Source: Acidobacteriota bacterium (GTDB lineage Bacteria; Acidobacteriota; Vicinamibacteria; Fen-336). Taken from it: a DNA stretch of 64,000 nucleotides. A program made the translations under genes and the position numbers. This document shows, in pieces, positions 20,313 through 29,547 of the stretch. The stretch covers positions 1 through 64,000 of the forward strand of contig JAJDNS010000108.1 in NCBI GenBank assembly GCA_022340585.1. The letters are read 5' to 3'. The notes beneath the pieces are model-generated. The model ran no database searches and had not been told where the DNA came from. It saw only the letters and a list, made by a program, of their open reading frames with translations. Positions within the stretch are counted from its first letter, which is position 1; every line of letters begins with the position of its first letter.

Positions 20313-21691
20313 TCCGGATCTTCGGCGGCCTTCTGCGGCTCGAGCCCTTCGAGGGCCTCGATCAGCTCGCCCGCCTTGGCGGGATCGAGCTTGAGCACGG
20401 CGTCGTCGCCGCTCCGGCGGGCGTAGACGTCGCCGTCCTTCCGGGCGATCTCCGCCCAGGAGTCGGTCTTGGCCCGCACGGCGATGCGGAGCACGGGGGC
20501 GTCGAGGCCGTAGGCGGAGGGCGCGGAGGGCTGGTCCAGGAACTCCTGGATCTCGACCCCGCTCAGCTTGAACAGGGCGTCCTCGACGGCTGTCGTCTCG
20601 AGCTCCGCCTCGTCGGGGGCGGTGCGCTTCCACCGGGTCTGGTCCAGGCCGTCGTCGTCCTCCGTGGTGCTCTTGGCGTAGGTCTTCGTGACTCCCCCGG
20701 AGACGACGTCGAAGCCCTCGGTGTCGTACGTCGCCACCTCCAGGAGCTTCTTGGCCCGCAGCTCGCCCATGCCCTTCTCGAGGTCGGTGACGACGGCCCC
20801 GGGAATCACGGCCACGAGGGACGAATCCTTCTCCCGGGCGTAGACCTTGCCGTCGTCGTCCTCGCCGGCGGGACCACCGATCTCGAGGGTGCGGGTCGTC
20901 CCGTCGTTCAGGACGAGGTGGACCGACCGCGCGGGGCGGTCGAGGCCGTAGGGCTTCAGGCTCTTCGCCTCCTCCGCCGCCACCGACTCCATGCGCAGGT
21001 TCTCGAGAGTGCCCAGGAGCCCGTCCACCGACCAGCGACCGGCCCGGGTGGCCAGGGGCTCGGTGAAGGCCCAGTCCCCGGCGTCGGTCCGGGCCAGGGC
21101 GTAGTCACCCTCCGGCCCCGCCACCTCCAGAATCCGCACGTCGTCGCGCTTGACGTGAAGGACGTCCCGGTCACGCAGGTCGAACGGCTTCTTGTCAAAG
21201 GAGCTCAGGACCCAGGTAGCCACGGTGTAGACCCGCGGGGAGGGGGGTGTCCGTGCGTAGACGGCCGACCCGGCGGGAGCGGTGTCGCCGAACTCGACGA
21301 CCCGGGGCTCGTCCTCGCCCTCCACGGTGACGGTCAGCGTGCGGGCGGGAGGGGCGAGGCCGTACTGGGCCAGGTCCTCGGTGGTCTCCACCACCACCTC
21401 GTCCGCCTCCAGATCCCCGGCCCGGGTGAGGATCGAGTCGACGGCGGTACTGTCGGCCGGCGCCGCGAACGGCGCCACCATCTGCCACTCCCCCGCCTCC
21501 TTGACCAGGCGGATGGAGTCCTCCCCCTTTGAATCGATGGAGATTCCGGTGACCTTCGCCTCGTCGACGACGAGGATGGACTCCTTCGGCTCGTCGGGCC
21601 CGACCTCCTGGCCCCACTCGTACTTCCAGATGTAGAAGCCGAGACCGGCCAGGACGAGAAGGGCGAACCCCGTCTTCCAGAACTGTCTCAC
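20309..21691 (-). CDS. DUF4340 protein linked to a Gld-type ABC operon
   Basis: A 460-residue protein anchored by one N-terminal membrane helix (about 7-22). The rest is made of repeated beta-rich DUF4340 units; the phrases LAQYGLAPPARTLTVTVEG, LKPYGLDRPARSVHLVLND and PSAYGLDAPVLRIAV show three copies of the same YGL(D/A)xPxR element. DUF4340 proteins regularly follow GldG-like and ABC genes, as here, and probably sit on the outer face of the inner membrane as a subunit of that transporter, but no activity is proven. It starts four bases after the GldG-like gene. Confidence 0.82.
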   Translation of the reverse strand: MRQFWKTGFALLVLAGLGFYIWKYEWGQEVGPDEPKESILVVDEAKVTGISIDSKGEDSIRLVKEAGEWQMVAPFAAPADSTAVDSILTRAGDLEADEVVVETTEDLAQYGLAPPARTLTVTVEGEDEPRVVEFGDTAPAGSAVYARTPPSPRVYTVATWVLSSFDKKPFDLRDRDVLHVKRDDVRILEVAGPEGDYALARTDAGDWAFTEPLATRAGRWSVDGLLGTLENLRMESVAAEEAKSLKPYGLDRPARSVHLVLNDGTTRTLEIGGPAGEDDDGKVYAREKDSSLVAVIPGAVVTDLEKGMGELRAKKLLEVATYDTEGFDVVSGGVTKTYAKSTTEDDDGLDQTRWKRTAPDEAELETTAVEDALFKLSGVEIQEFLDQPSAPSAYGLDAPVLRIAVRAKTDSWAEIARKDGDVYARRSGDDAVLKLDPAKAGELIEALEGLEPQKAAEDPD

Positions 21692-21695
21692 TGCG

Positions 21696-23321
21696 CTATC
21701 GCCTCCGCCACCATGTGACCACGCCCGCGACCACGAAGATCAGGGGCAGGATCACGAGGGCCACCCAAGCCACGTTCTGCTGGACCTGACGGCTCAGGAA
21801 CAGGCTCTGGTTCTCCGGCTCCTTCGGGCGGACGGAGATGAGGTCGGCGTCCTCCGCCAGCCAGGCCACCACGTTGAGGAAGAAGTCCTGGTTCCCCTGG
21901 AACCCCAGCAGCTGGTTGGAGGCGAAGTCGGCGTCACCCACCGCCACCACCCGGCCCTCCGGCGCCTTCTCCTTCTCCGTCTCCTTCGCCTCTTCCGATC
22001 CCTCGTCCTGCTTCGCCTCGTCGGCCTCGCCCTCGTCCTCGCTGGAGGCCGGTGCCTCGCCCTTGACGGTGGCCACGGCGGCCAGAGAGATGGGGCCGAG
22101 ACGATCCGAGTCTTCCTCGTACTCGAGAGCCCCCTCCGTCTTCAGCGTCGTCTCCGCCCACGACTGCTCCGAGGTTCGGGCGAGGTTCTGGGCGGTCACG
22201 CCCTCGACGCTGCCCTCACCCGCCTGCATGCTGCGGGCGCCGGCGAAGAGGGTCATGACCCGGAAGTCCCGGGTGATCTCGTGGGACGGGTAGTCCATCA
22301 CCAGGGGCGCCAGCTCGGAAGCCCCGAAGATCTGGCCCACTCCCGAGATGTCCACCACGACGTCGTTGCCGGCCTGGATGTTCCACTCCTCGAGGAGTCC
22401 CACGAGATTCGGGTACGACTCCTTGAACTCCGGCTCCACCATGGCCAGGAGCTTGCCGCCACCGCGCACGTACTCGCGGAGAGGGGAGATGGCCTCGGGC
22501 GTCAGATCCTTCTCCGGTCCGGCCACGACGACCACGGTGCACTTCTCGGGAACCGTCTTCTCGCGGAGGAGGAAGAGACTCTCGACTTCGTACTGGCTGT
22601 CGGTCAGGGCGCTCTTTGCCCCCGAGTATCCCCGCTCGGCGCTGTCTTCGGTCGAGCGCTCGCCCTCTCCTTCCACGAAGCACACCGTCTTGCTGCCCTC
22701 GCGGGTGACCTTGATCAGGGCGTTGGTGATGTCCTGCTCGGAGACGCTGGAGATCCTCTCCCGCCGTTCGCCGCGCTGGAGGATCAGGGTCGGCACCGTC
22801 GTGATGTCGAAGGCCTGGGCCCGCGTCGGGTTCTTCACCGGGTCCACGAACTCGACCTTCAGCCGGTCGGACAGGGCCTCGTACTCGCGGAGGCGATCCC
22901 GCCCCTCGTCCATGTCCCGCTCGCGCTGGAAGTAGGTGATGGTGACCTCGCTCTCCAGCCCCTGCACCACCTTCTTCGTCTGCTCGGCGAGGCTGTAGCG
23001 CTGGTTCTTGGTGAGGTCGATCCGCTTCGTGTGGCGGTTGACGAGGTAGTTCACCCCCCCCAGGATCAGGAGGACGACCACGACGAGGACGAAGGTGTTG
23101 GTCCCGTACTTCACCTGGCGCACGCCCAGATAGCGGGTGGCGTCCTCCCAGCGCAGGATGAGGTGGACCAGAACGAGGGCCGCGGCCGCGATGAGCCAGG
23201 GGCGCAGCCCACCCGGGAGGGGGTGGCCGAACGGCGTGAAGCGCGCCCAGACGATGGCGCCGATGGCGAGGATGAAGCCGGCCGGCGCAAGGTAGTCGAC
23301 GAGTCTCTTCAGGATGCTCAT
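21696..23321 (-). CDS. GldG-like ABC transporter auxiliary subunit
   Basis: 541 residues from the ATG at 23321; the open frame extends upstream only as an antisense artefact inside the permease gene. Three membrane helices at the N-terminus (about 12-27, 40-55, 77-93) are followed by a large external domain starting RIDLTKNQRYSLAEQTKKVV, the hallmark of the GldG/ABC-type uncharacterised transport family, and one C-terminal helix (about 515-537). An acidic low-complexity insert (Glu/Asp/Lys, about 425-465) is unusual. In Flavobacterium, GldA-GldF-GldG is needed for gliding and secretion; here the same trio lacks the other gld genes. The ribosome site is weak. Confidence 0.87.
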   Translation of the reverse strand: MSILKRLVDYLAPAGFILAIGAIVWARFTPFGHPLPGGLRPWLIAAAALVLVHLILRWEDATRYLGVRQVKYGTNTFVLVVVVLLILGGVNYLVNRHTKRIDLTKNQRYSLAEQTKKVVQGLESEVTITYFQRERDMDEGRDRLREYEALSDRLKVEFVDPVKNPTRAQAFDITTVPTLILQRGERRERISSVSEQDITNALIKVTREGSKTVCFVEGEGERSTEDSAERGYSGAKSALTDSQYEVESLFLLREKTVPEKCTVVVVAGPEKDLTPEAISPLREYVRGGGKLLAMVEPEFKESYPNLVGLLEEWNIQAGNDVVVDISGVGQIFGASELAPLVMDYPSHEITRDFRVMTLFAGARSMQAGEGSVEGVTAQNLARTSEQSWAETTLKTEGALEYEEDSDRLGPISLAAVATVKGEAPASSEDEGEADEAKQDEGSEEAKETEKEKAPEGRVVAVGDADFASNQLLGFQGNQDFFLNVVAWLAEDADLISVRPKEPENQSLFLSRQVQQNVAWVALVILPLIFVVAGVVTWWRRR

Positions 23322-23326
23322 GGTTC

Positions 23327-24121
23327 TCAGGCCCTCCACCGCTGGCTCTCGATCGACTGGTGGGCGAGGAAGAGCCCGAAGATGATGACGCTCAGGTAGA
23401 ACACGATGTCCTTCAGGTCCAGGACGCCCTTGGCCAGGTCTTCGAGATGGCTGGTGACGCCGAGGTAGGACACCGCCTTCATCACCGGGCCGGCGGTGGG
23501 CGAGTCGGCCCAGCCCAGCGTCCACATTCCGAGGAAGAGGCAGAACGAGAGGATGCCAGCGACGATCTGGTTCCGGGTGAGGGTGGAGACGAAGGTGCCC
23601 ATGGCCAGGAAGCTGCCCCCGAGCAGGAGGAGCCCCAGGGCCCCGGTGACGATCGGCGCCCACTCAGGAGGGTTCTCGGTGTAGGTCCACATCAGGGCCA
23701 CGTTGACGAGGCCAGCCAGGATCATCAGGAGGTAGAGCCCGGAGGCGGAGAGGAACTTCCCGATCACCACCTGCAGGTCGCTCAACGGGGAGGTGGCGAG
23801 AAGCTCGAGAGTGCCCTGCCGCTTCTCCTCGGCGAAGAGACGCATCGTCAACATGGGAGCGATGAACAGGGCCACCACCGCCATGTTCTGGATCACGGGG
23901 CGGATGAGCATCTCGTTGAGCGAGAGCCGGGTCGGTCCCCCATACTGCATGGCCTGCTGGGAGGCGCGCATCGACATCTCCAGGAAGAAGGTGATGCCGA
24001 AGTAGAAGAAGATGCCGAACAGCAGCGTCCAGACAAACAGCGCCACCCAGGCGATGGGGCTTCCGAAGTAGTGGTGCCACTCCTTCTGGACGATGGCAGC
24101 GACGTTTCTGAGCGCGGTCAC
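23327..24121 (-). CDS. ABC transporter permease, GldF/ABC-2 type
   Basis: A 264-residue permease with six hydrophobic helices in the ABC-2 layout and the family segment AEEKRQGTLELLATSPLSD between helices 2 and 3. It starts with GTG that shares bases with the stop of the ATPase gene (GTGA), so the two are translationally coupled. With the ATPase upstream and the GldG-like gene five bases downstream it forms the membrane core of one transporter, substrate unknown. Confidence 0.9.
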   Translation of the reverse strand: MTALRNVAAIVQKEWHHYFGSPIAWVALFVWTLLFGIFFYFGITFFLEMSMRASQQAMQYGGPTRLSLNEMLIRPVIQNMAVVALFIAPMLTMRLFAEEKRQGTLELLATSPLSDLQVVIGKFLSASGLYLLMILAGLVNVALMWTYTENPPEWAPIVTGALGLLLLGGSFLAMGTFVSTLTRNQIVAGILSFCLFLGMWTLGWADSPTAGPVMKAVSYLGVTSHLEDLAKGVLDLKDIVFYLSVIIFGLFLAHQSIESQRWRA

Positions 24122-25098
24122 GATGGCATGCCTCCTTCACCCTCGGCGGCACCCGTCGCCTCGGTCTCGTCCGTCGTCGTCAGGTGCAGGAAGATCTCCT
24201 CGAGGCTCATGCCGTGCTGCTCGAGACCGAGCAGGCCATGCCCCCCGCCCACCACGGCCCGGGCCAGGTCCGCGCGCACGTCCGTCCCCGCTTCGGCCTC
24301 GACGTCGACGATCACCGCCCCGTCGTGCCCCCCTCGGACGTGGGCGGCGAGAACGCCGGCGACGCCCCGGACCGCCTCCAGGACCGCCGACTCGTCGCCG
24401 CGGATCTCCAGGCGCAGGGTTCCGGCGCCGGCCAGACGCCGGGTGAGGTTCTCCGGGCTGTCCTCGGCCACCACCCGACCGTTGTTGATGATCACCACCC
24501 GACCGCAGGTCATGGAGACCTCGGGCAGGATGTGGGTGGAGAGGATGACGGTGTGGTCGCCCCCGAGGCCCCGGATGAGCTCGCGGGTCTCGATGATCTG
24601 CTTGGGATCGAGCCCGGCGGTGGGCTCGTCGAGGATGAGGACGTCGGGGTTGTGGAGGATGGCCTGGGCGAGGCCGACACGCTGCCGATACCCCTTGGAG
24701 AGCTTCCCGATGAGGGTCGAGCGCACGTCCCCGACCCGCGTCTTCTCCATCGCGTCGCCGATCCGAGACCGGCGCTCCTTCGGGGCGACGCCCTTGATCT
24801 TCGCGCAGAAGCCCAGGTACTCCTCGACCTCCATGTCCGGGTAGAGGGGAGGTGTCTCGGGGAGGTAGCCCACACGCCGGCGAACCTCCATGGGCTGCTC
24901 GAAGACGTCGTAGCCTCCCACCCGGGCGGTACCCCCGGTGGGAGGCAGGTAGCAGGTGAGAATGCGCATGGTGGTGGTCTTCCCGGCCCCGTTGGGGCCC
25001 AGGAAGCCGAGGATCTCGCCCTTCTCGACCCGGAACGAGACCCCGTCCACTGCCGTGGCGCGGCCGTACCTCTTGGTGAGGCTCTCGACCTCGATCAT
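24118..25098 (-). CDS. ABC transporter ATP-binding protein, GldA-like
   Basis: A 326-residue ATPase with Walker A GPNGAGKT (34-41), signature LSKGYRQRVGLAQAI, Walker B LILDEPTAGLD and the switch histidine in LSTHILPE. The last 90 residues are a small extra domain (LRLEIRGDESAVLEAVRGVAGV), as in GldA/NatA-type exporters. The ATG at 25098 was chosen because it gives the normal IEVESLTKRYG start and has GGAG upstream; the 20 extra upstream codons do not look like protein. It is the first gene of the GldA-GldF-GldG-DUF4340 operon. Confidence 0.93.
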   Translation of the reverse strand: MIEVESLTKRYGRATAVDGVSFRVEKGEILGFLGPNGAGKTTTMRILTCYLPPTGGTARVGGYDVFEQPMEVRRRVGYLPETPPLYPDMEVEEYLGFCAKIKGVAPKERRSRIGDAMEKTRVGDVRSTLIGKLSKGYRQRVGLAQAILHNPDVLILDEPTAGLDPKQIIETRELIRGLGGDHTVILSTHILPEVSMTCGRVVIINNGRVVAEDSPENLTRRLAGAGTLRLEIRGDESAVLEAVRGVAGVLAAHVRGGHDGAVIVDVEAEAGTDVRADLARAVVGGGHGLLGLEQHGMSLEEIFLHLTTTDETEATGAAEGEGGMPS

Positions 25099-25266
25099 CG
25101 TGCTCGTTTCTCCGTTTTCTTTCGTGCGGCTTCCAGGCGCTGCTGGCCCCCGTGACAACGGTGAGGACCCGTCCGGTGTCCGGTCCGACTGTTCGTCGGC
25201 GCCACGCCCGGACGACTGCGCCCTGCCGGCGCTCTACGGCGGCGCTTCGGCTTACTGTCTGAAGAT

Positions 25267-25296
25267 AGTATAGCGATGCCGTTTTCCGGGTGTAAA
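25267..25296 (-). promoter_or_regulatory. Predicted promoter of the GldA-like operon
   Basis: On the minus strand, TTTACA (25291-25296) and TATACT (25267-25272) are separated by 18 bases; both boxes are strong. The 5' leader would be about 160 bases. The -35 box lies only 12 bases from the ATG of the divergent histidine kinase gene, so the two promoters must be closely packed. Confidence 0.6.
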
Positions 25297-25307
25297 ACGA
25301 AGTCACC

Positions 25308-26513
25308 ATGCCCACCGCCTCGCCGAAGGCCGCTCGCCGCACCGCGCTGCGACGTCTCGCCGACGACGTCCTGGAGGTCCCCGACCTGTCCGCCCTGACC
25401 CGCCTCCTCACCCGCGAGCTGCCGGCCGCGGTGGGGGCGGCCAGCGCGACGCTGCTTCTCTGGGATCGCGGGCTCGAGACCTTCGAGGGCATCGCTCTCA
25501 CCCGGGACGGGCGGCTTCAGAGCTTCCGCCCGGAGCCGGTGGGCCCCCAGGGGCCCCCGGCCCGCTGGCTCGTCTCCGAGGGTCAGCTCCTCCACGCCGC
25601 CGGGGACGCCGGTGAAGGGACGCTGGTGCCGCTACTGGCTCGCAGCGGGCTCGTCGGCATGCTGATCCTGGGGCGGGGCCGACGGCGGAAGTGTCCCGTG
25701 ACCGTGGCCGATGCCCCTCTCGTCTGCCACGTGGCCGCTCGAGCGGCGCTGGCCATCGAGAACCACACCTACCAGAAGGAGCTCATCGCCTCCGAACGGC
25801 TCGCCGCTCTCGGGACGATGGCGGGGATGCTGGTGCACGACTTCCGGGGCCCGATGACGGTCATCCGAGGGTACGCCGAGACGCTGCAGACCCCGGGCCT
25901 GCCGGATGACGAAGTCGCCACCCGCGCCGGGCTCATCATCGAAGCGGTGGACCGCCTCGAGCGCATGACCACCGAGACCCTCGACTTCGCCCGGGGGGCC
26001 GAGCGCCTGGTTCTGCGGCCGGTTCCCGTCTCCCTGCTGCTCCTCGACCTCGCGGCGGGGATCGAGGAGGAGCTGCCTGGCCTCGACGTGGTGCGGCACG
26101 TCGACCTGCCCCGGGGCCTGCGCACACGGCTGGACGTGGACAAGCTGCGGCGCGCGGTCTCCAACGTGGCCGCCAACGCCCGGGACGCGATGGGCGGCCG
26201 GGGGCGGCTCCACCTGCGCGCACGGGTCGAGGCCCAGCCCGGGCCCGACGGCCCCATCGAGGTGCTCGAGCTCGTGTTCGCCGACGAGGGACCCGGCGTC
26301 GCGCCGGAGGTCCGCGGTCGGCTCTTTCAGCCCTTCGTCAGCGCCGGCAAGAAAGGGGGGACCGGGCTCGGACTTGCCGTCGCTCGCCGCTTCGTCGAGG
26401 ACCACGGGGGCAGCCTCGAGCTGTGCGACGAGACCGAGACGATGGCCCCCGGCGCGCACTTCCGCCTCCTGCTCCCCCTCCTGTCTCCCGGTGTCGCCGA
26501 GAGAGCGCGGTAG
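25308..26513 (+). CDS. Soluble GAF-type sensor histidine kinase
   Basis: A 401-residue kinase with no membrane helix. Residues 20-155 look like a GAF domain (ATLLLWDRG...GTLVPLLARSGLVGMLILG), followed by a dimerisation helix with the phospho-acceptor H177 in VHDFRGPMTVI, then an intact ATPase domain: N-box NVAANARDAM, G1 DEGPGVAP, G2 GGTGLGLAVARR. All residues needed for autophosphorylation are present. No response regulator gene is adjacent, so the partner lies elsewhere. The GAF domain suggests it senses a small molecule inside the cell; it is divergent from the GldA-like operon. Confidence 0.88.
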   Translation: MPTASPKAARRTALRRLADDVLEVPDLSALTRLLTRELPAAVGAASATLLLWDRGLETFEGIALTRDGRLQSFRPEPVGPQGPPARWLVSEGQLLHAAGDAGEGTLVPLLARSGLVGMLILGRGRRRKCPVTVADAPLVCHVAARAALAIENHTYQKELIASERLAALGTMAGMLVHDFRGPMTVIRGYAETLQTPGLPDDEVATRAGLIIEAVDRLERMTTETLDFARGAERLVLRPVPVSLLLLDLAAGIEEELPGLDVVRHVDLPRGLRTRLDVDKLRRAVSNVAANARDAMGGRGRLHLRARVEAQPGPDGPIEVLELVFADEGPGVAPEVRGRLFQPFVSAGKKGGTGLGLAVARRFVEDHGGSLELCDETETMAPGAHFRLLLPLLSPGVAERAR

Positions 26514-26521
26514 AATCCCCC

Positions 26522-27028
26522 ATGCCCCGCGTGCGCGTCGTGTCGGCTCTGCTCCTGCTCGCTGGCCTCGTCGTCGCCTGCGGCCGCCACGACCCGGCCG
26601 CGGACCTGGAGGTCTCCGACATCGAGACCTATTGGATCGTGGACTCGCCCCGGGACGGACAGAACTTCATCGCCCCGGCCGTCCGGTTCCGGCTGCGCAA
26701 CAGGAGCGCGGGTCGCCTCTCCTCCGTGCAGGCCCGGGCACGCTTCCCGGGGACCGCCGAGGACGAACCCTGGGGATCGATCCAGGAGCAGGTGAGCAAC
26801 TGGAGGGAGCCCCTCGAGCCGGGCGAGGACCGGCTGGTCACCGTGCGCTCGGTCGGACGCTATCAGGCCGCGGCCGAGCCGGACGACATGTTCCGCTCGC
26901 CCGGGTTCAAGGACCCCCGAGCCGAGGTCTTCGTTCGCATCGGCAACTCCAACTGGGCCCGGCTCGCCGAGGCCCCGGTCGAGCGCCGCATCGGCGCGGA
27001 GGGCGTGCGGGACCTCGCCGCGCCCTGA
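26522..27028 (+). CDS. Lipoprotein of unknown function
   Basis: A 168-residue protein beginning nine bases after the histidine kinase gene. The signal peptide ends in a lipobox (LVVAC, C20). The mature part, VSDIETYWIVDSPRDGQNFIAPAV and onward, reads as one compact beta-sandwich (FxLRNRS..., V-x-A-R-A-R-F), similar in feel to FxLYD-type or CARDB-type domains, but no match can be claimed. Position in the operon suggests it may be a sensor or envelope partner of the kinase, or simply be cotranscribed. The longer open frame upstream overlaps the kinase and was not used. Confidence 0.6.
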   Translation: MPRVRVVSALLLLAGLVVACGRHDPAADLEVSDIETYWIVDSPRDGQNFIAPAVRFRLRNRSAGRLSSVQARARFPGTAEDEPWGSIQEQVSNWREPLEPGEDRLVTVRSVGRYQAAAEPDDMFRSPGFKDPRAEVFVRIGNSNWARLAEAPVERRIGAEGVRDLAAP

Positions 27029-27036
27029 GCTCCCCC

Positions 27037-28359
27037 ATGCCCGACCACCCGAGCTGGTGGGACCCGCGGGGTCGCCCCGCACTCCGCACGCTCCTTCTCG
27101 TGGCGCTCGTCGCCGCCCTCTTCCGCCTGCCCGGGATCGGCTACCCGGGGGAGGAGTACTTCGACGAGGTCTACCACGCGAAGACCGCGCTCGAGTACCT
27201 CCGCGGTCAGCCCCCGACCGAGTGGGTCCACCCCCCCACCGCCAAGCTGCTGATCGCCGTCGGCGTGGCCGCTTTCGGGTACGAGCCCTGGGCCTGGCGA
27301 CTCGCGCCGGCCCTGGCGGGAACATTGCTCGCCCCGGTGTTTCTCCTGCTCGCCTGCGAGGTGCTGCCCACCAGGAGGGGGGCGCTCCTGGCCACGGGCC
27401 TCCTGCTGCTGGATGGGGTCTACCTGGTGCAGAGCCGCGTGGCCATGACCAACGTCTTCGCGGTCCTGTTCCAGCTGCTCGCCGCGCTTCTGGTGCTGCG
27501 CGCCGGCGCCACCGGGAGACTCTCGGCCACCCGGATGTCGGCGGCGGGGCTGGCCCTGGGGCTGGCGATCTCGACACGCTGGACGAGCCTGTGGGCGTGG
27601 GGCTTTCTCGGGCTCGTCTTCGTGGCCCTGCGGCTGCGACGGGCGTTCGAGGCGAAGGCCGTGCCCCCGCGAGCCGTGGCCCGCGACCTCGCCTTGACCG
27701 GCCTCGCCTTCGGCGTCATCCCGCTGGCGGTCTACTACATCAGCTACGTGCCCTGGATGCTGCAGAGCCACACGCTGGCCGACGTGTTGCTGCTGAAGAA
27801 GGCGACGCTGACCCAGCTGGTGCTCCAGCAGAAGGCCATCTGGGACTATCACGCTCACCTCAGCGCGACCCACCACTACTTCAGCCCCTGGTGGACGTGG
27901 CCCTGGCTCTATCGGCCCACGTGGTACTTCTGGTGGTCTGGCGACCAGACGGTGCGGGGCATACTGGCCCTCGGCAATCCCGCGATCTGGTGGGCCTCGG
28001 TTCCCGCGGTCCTGTGGGCCCTCGTCACCGGGTGGCGCGAGCGCGACCCTCGCCGGCTCTTCGCAGGCGCCGGCTTCTGTCTCCTGTACCTGCCGTGGGG
28101 CCTCTCTCCCCGCACCCTCAACTTCAGCCACTACCTCTTCGAGGCGCTTCCGTACGCCTGCCTCGCCCTCGGGATGCTGCTCGACCGCGCCTGGGACGGG
28201 CCCCTCGCTGCCGGAGCCCGCGGCTACGTGGTGCTCGCCGGGATGCTGTTCCTTCTCTTTCTTCCCATCCTCACCGGGGTCCCCGTGGCCCAGGGCGCCT
28301 GGGCGTTCCGTTTCCCGGGGGGAGCCGGCCTGTGGATCTGGTTCCCGAACTGGATCTGA
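27037..28359 (+). CDS. Protein O-mannosyltransferase (GT39/PMT family)
   Basis: A 440-residue polytopic enzyme, starting eight bases after the preceding stop. The first external loop carries the PMT acidic pair in EEYFDEVYHAKTA, and the HPPTAKLLIA motif follows, as in the GT39 family, which moves mannose from a polyprenyl-phosphate carrier to Ser/Thr of exported proteins. About ten hydrophobic helices follow, and a HYFSPWWTWPW loop typical of bacterial PMTs is present near residue 285. The eukaryotic MIR domain is absent, as usual in bacteria. A GT2 enzyme that could make the lipid-linked donor is encoded nearby (31295-32029). Confidence 0.88.
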   Translation: MPDHPSWWDPRGRPALRTLLLVALVAALFRLPGIGYPGEEYFDEVYHAKTALEYLRGQPPTEWVHPPTAKLLIAVGVAAFGYEPWAWRLAPALAGTLLAPVFLLLACEVLPTRRGALLATGLLLLDGVYLVQSRVAMTNVFAVLFQLLAALLVLRAGATGRLSATRMSAAGLALGLAISTRWTSLWAWGFLGLVFVALRLRRAFEAKAVPPRAVARDLALTGLAFGVIPLAVYYISYVPWMLQSHTLADVLLLKKATLTQLVLQQKAIWDYHAHLSATHHYFSPWWTWPWLYRPTWYFWWSGDQTVRGILALGNPAIWWASVPAVLWALVTGWRERDPRRLFAGAGFCLLYLPWGLSPRTLNFSHYLFEALPYACLALGMLLDRAWDGPLAAGARGYVVLAGMLFLLFLPILTGVPVAQGAWAFRFPGGAGLWIWFPNWI

Positions 28360-29474
28360 GCACGCCCACGCCCGAGACACCACCGCCGAAGCGTCGCGAG
28401 CTGTACATCGACGCCTTCCGCGGATTGATGGTCCTGGTCATGGTCCAGGGACACCTGTTCGACCGTCTCCTGGACCCGGCGGTGCGGGAGGCGCCCTGGT
28501 ACGCGTTCCAGCACATGTTCCACGGGTCGACCGCACCCGGCTTCCTCTTCGCCTCCGGGTTCGTTGCCGGGCTGCCTCGGGCCCCCCTGTCCCTCAGGGC
28601 GAGCCTGCGGCGGACGCGACGGCTGCTCTTCGTTCTCGCGGTCGGCTACTGGCTGCACCTGCCGTGGCTCTCTCTCTGGAAGACGATGAACGAGGCTTCG
28701 CCCCGCCAGCGGGAGATCCTCTTCTCCTGCGACGCCCTGCAGGTCATCGCGGTGACGCAGCTCTTCGTGATCCTGCTCCAGTGGGTCGTGGGCCGGCGCT
28801 GGACGCTGGCGGCCGCGGCGATTGCCCTCGCGGTCACTGCCGCCGCTCCCGGCGTCTGGGCATCGGATCTCGCCAGCCATCTTCCCGAGCCGCTGGCCCC
28901 CTATCTCGACAACAGCAGCGGCTCACGCTTCCCGGTCTTTCCGTACTCCGCCTTCGTCCTGGCCGGAACGCTGGCGGGCGCGGTCCTCGGCCGGGTCGAG
29001 CCACGAGAGCGGCGCCGCCGGGCGCTCGGCGCCGGGATCGGCCTTCTCGCCCTGGGAACCGGGCTGGCCCTGGCCCTGGAAGGGTGGGTGGACTTCTGGG
29101 GACCCTCACCGGCCTACGTCTTCGTCCGTCTCGGAGGGCTGCTGCTCCTGCTGCTGGTGGTGGAGGGCGCGGCGAGGGTGAAGGTGCCAGGCATCCGGCC
29201 CCTCGCTCTCTTCGGCCACGAGACGCTCCTGGTCTACGCCCTTCACCTCTACCTGCTCTTCGGGGGCATCGTCACCGGGCCTTCACCCCTCGGTCGCCAC
29301 GACCAGCTGGGCCTCCCCGCCGCGCTCGCGGTTCTCGTCCTGATGCTGCCGGTACTGCTCGCCGCGGCGTGGCTGTGGCGGACGGCCAAGCGACGGGCCC
29401 CCCGGGAGGCGCAGCTGCTGCTCGTCTTCGTGACGACCTGGTTTCTGTGGGAATTCGTGATGCGGCCGTGGTAG
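28332..29474 (+). CDS. Membrane acyltransferase, HGSNAT/DUF1624-like
   Basis: About 380 residues with ten hydrophobic helices. The N-terminus IDAFRGLMVLVMVQGHLFD and the following HMFHGSTAPGFLFASGFVAGL match the heparan-glucosaminide acetyltransferase/acyltransferase-3-like superfamily, which transfers acetyl groups across the membrane to sugars; the histidine in VQGH is the usual active-site position. The start is uncertain: the GTG at 28332 is preceded by GGGGGAG and overlaps the mannosyltransferase gene by 28 bases, implying translational coupling. It may acetylate a cell-surface glycan made by the neighbouring enzymes. Confidence 0.75.
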   Translation: MDLVPELDLSTPTPETPPPKRRELYIDAFRGLMVLVMVQGHLFDRLLDPAVREAPWYAFQHMFHGSTAPGFLFASGFVAGLPRAPLSLRASLRRTRRLLFVLAVGYWLHLPWLSLWKTMNEASPRQREILFSCDALQVIAVTQLFVILLQWVVGRRWTLAAAAIALAVTAAAPGVWASDLASHLPEPLAPYLDNSSGSRFPVFPYSAFVLAGTLAGAVLGRVEPRERRRRALGAGIGLLALGTGLALALEGWVDFWGPSPAYVFVRLGGLLLLLLVVEGAARVKVPGIRPLALFGHETLLVYALHLYLLFGGIVTGPSPLGRHDQLGLPAALAVLVLMLPVLLAAAWLWRTAKRRAPREAQLLLVFVTTWFLWEFVMRPW

Positions 29475-29547
29475 GGCGGGGGCAGATCTCGCGCCGTGCG
29501 TCGCGCCCTCTGCCAGCATTCCGGCGCAGCGCGAGTTCCCGACCCTC

